A stretch of 14,725 nucleotides of DNA, taken from contig DLNC01000006.1 of the NCBI GenBank assembly GCA_002478265.1, positions 29,885 to 44,609 on the forward strand. Direction: 5' to 3'. This document shows positions 14,201-14,725 of this stretch, piece after piece. The position numbers and the translations under genes were made by a program. The notes beneath the pieces were generated by a model that was given only the letters and a program-made list of their open reading frames with translations, did not search any database and had not been told where the DNA came from. The stretch is from Syntrophaceae bacterium UBA7520 (GTDB lineage: Bacteria > Desulfobacterota > Syntrophia > Syntrophales > Smithellaceae). The stretch's first letter is position 1. Each line of letters opens with the position of its first letter.

Positions 14201-14240
14201 CAACCGGGAATAATGCGCGCGTTATTCCCGGTTGCTTTTG
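14201..14240 (+). terminator. strong rho-independent terminator after the sulfatase
   Basis: A 13-bp perfect stem pairs CAACCGGGAATAA (14201-14213) with TTATTCCCGGTTG (14222-14234). It has an 8-base GC-rich loop and is followed by CTTTTGTTT. It clearly closes the sulfatase transcript. Confidence 0.9.
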
Positions 14241-14276
14241 TTTAAGCGTGCCAGAGGCGGGAGAAAATAATTAAAA

Positions 14277-14725
14277 ATGAATAAAGAGCGAACTCCCATT
14301 GTTGTTGGAGTTTCACAGTTTACTCAATCCAAAATGGAGGCCGCGCCGCTTCATCCCGTTGGTCTCATGAAACTCGCTTCTTTAGCTGCGATAAATGATA
14401 CGGGAACGCAACAAATAAAGTCGTTTATTGACACCATCCGTGTGGTAAATATTTTTTCCTATAGTTATGCTGATGCGGCTAGAATCCTGGCCGGAGAAAT
14501 GGGAATAAATCCCCAAAATTATTATTACAGCACTATTGGCGGGAATAGCCCGCAGCTTTACATTAATAAAGCCGCTGTCGATATAACGCTGGGCCGCAGT
14601 CAAGCGACGTTGATTACGGGAGCCGAGGCATTTTATTCTTTAAGGCGAGCAAAAAAAAGCGAAATTGAATTGAACTGGCCGGATACTGCCTTGCCTCTTT
14701 TCCTGAGATATAAACAAAAGTTGTG
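14277..14725 (+). CDS. thiolase-like acetyl-CoA acetyltransferase family protein, 5' part only
   Basis: The frame is open from ATG 14277 to the window edge (149 full codons, no stop), so the gene is cut by the window. The opening RTPIVVGVSQFTQ is the typical first strand of thiolase-fold acetyl-CoA acetyltransferases of the SCP-x-like branch. ADAARILAGEMGINPQNYYY and STIGGNSPQLYINKAA continue the fold, and TLITGAEAFYSLRRA matches the family's GAEA segment. At the place where classical thiolases carry the nucleophilic Cys there is GGNSPQ, and the visible part has no cysteine at all. GGGAG at about 14259-14263 is a rather distant RBS. It follows the sulfatase terminator, so it begins a new unit. 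A canonical thiolase reaction is doubtful; a divergent condensing or acyl-binding protein is possible. Confidence 0.8.
   Translation, partial: MNKERTPIVVGVSQFTQSKMEAAPLHPVGLMKLASLAAINDTGTQQIKSFIDTIRVVNIFSYSYADAARILAGEMGINPQNYYYSTIGGNSPQLYINKAAVDITLGRSQATLITGAEAFYSLRRAKKSEIELNWPDTALPLFLRYKQKL

Noticed and set aside
1..14725. CRISPR arrays, tRNA or rRNA genes
   Set aside because: No regularly spaced direct repeats, tRNA cloverleaf or rRNA-like conserved segments were noticed in the intergenic regions.

Overview
The window looks like chromosomal DNA from an anaerobic, lipid-oxidising bacterium. Desulfobacterota of the Syntrophus/Smithella or sulfate-reducer type is my best guess. The clues are moderate GC, a long acyl-CoA dehydrogenase with a C-terminal extension, a thiolase-like gene, and a radical-SAM (oxygen-independent) sulfatase-maturating enzyme. 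This assignment is inference from gene content; no rRNA or other marker gene is present. All genes are on the plus strand.

Layout. (1) Positions 1-1988 form an AT-rich stretch with three small genes I cannot assign (173-406, 716-1162, 1187-1681). They are separated by intergenic DNA rich in inverted repeats, including a probable terminator at 480-511. (2) Positions 1989-3824 hold an acyl-CoA dehydrogenase, apparently monocistronic, closed by a strong terminator at 3868-3902. (3) Positions 4033-9722 hold a compact operon: a FadR/GntR-type regulator, a GlpD-type FAD glycerol-3-phosphate dehydrogenase, an alkyl-DHAP-synthase (AGPS)-like flavoprotein and an FGGY-family kinase. Next comes a YhhN/TMEM86-type integral membrane protein (lysoplasmalogenase family) with its own sigma70-like promoter and a terminator. 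(4) Positions 10770-14234 form a sulfatase module: an anaerobic sulfatase-maturating enzyme (anSME), an unknown 5-TM membrane protein and a Tat-signal, Cys-type sulfatase. The last two follow a promoter with both hexamers at consensus, and the module ends in a 13-bp-stem terminator. (5) Positions 14277 to the window end hold the 5' part of a thiolase-like gene with no cysteine in its visible part.

How the genes may work together. Kinase, GlpD-like dehydrogenase and AGPS-like enzyme together could act on glycerol or 1-O-alkylglycerol: phosphorylate it, oxidise C2 to the dihydroxyacetone level, then make or break the C1 ether bond on flavin. A lysoplasmalogenase-family protein immediately downstream, a fatty-acid-type GntR regulator and a nearby acyl-CoA dehydrogenase all point to ether-lipid (alkylglycerol/plasmalogen) metabolism. 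This is the most interesting feature of the window. The enzyme families are well supported by sequence; the pathway and its direction are inference. In the sulfatase module, anSME would convert Cys95 of the sulfatase to formylglycine in the cytoplasm before Tat export.
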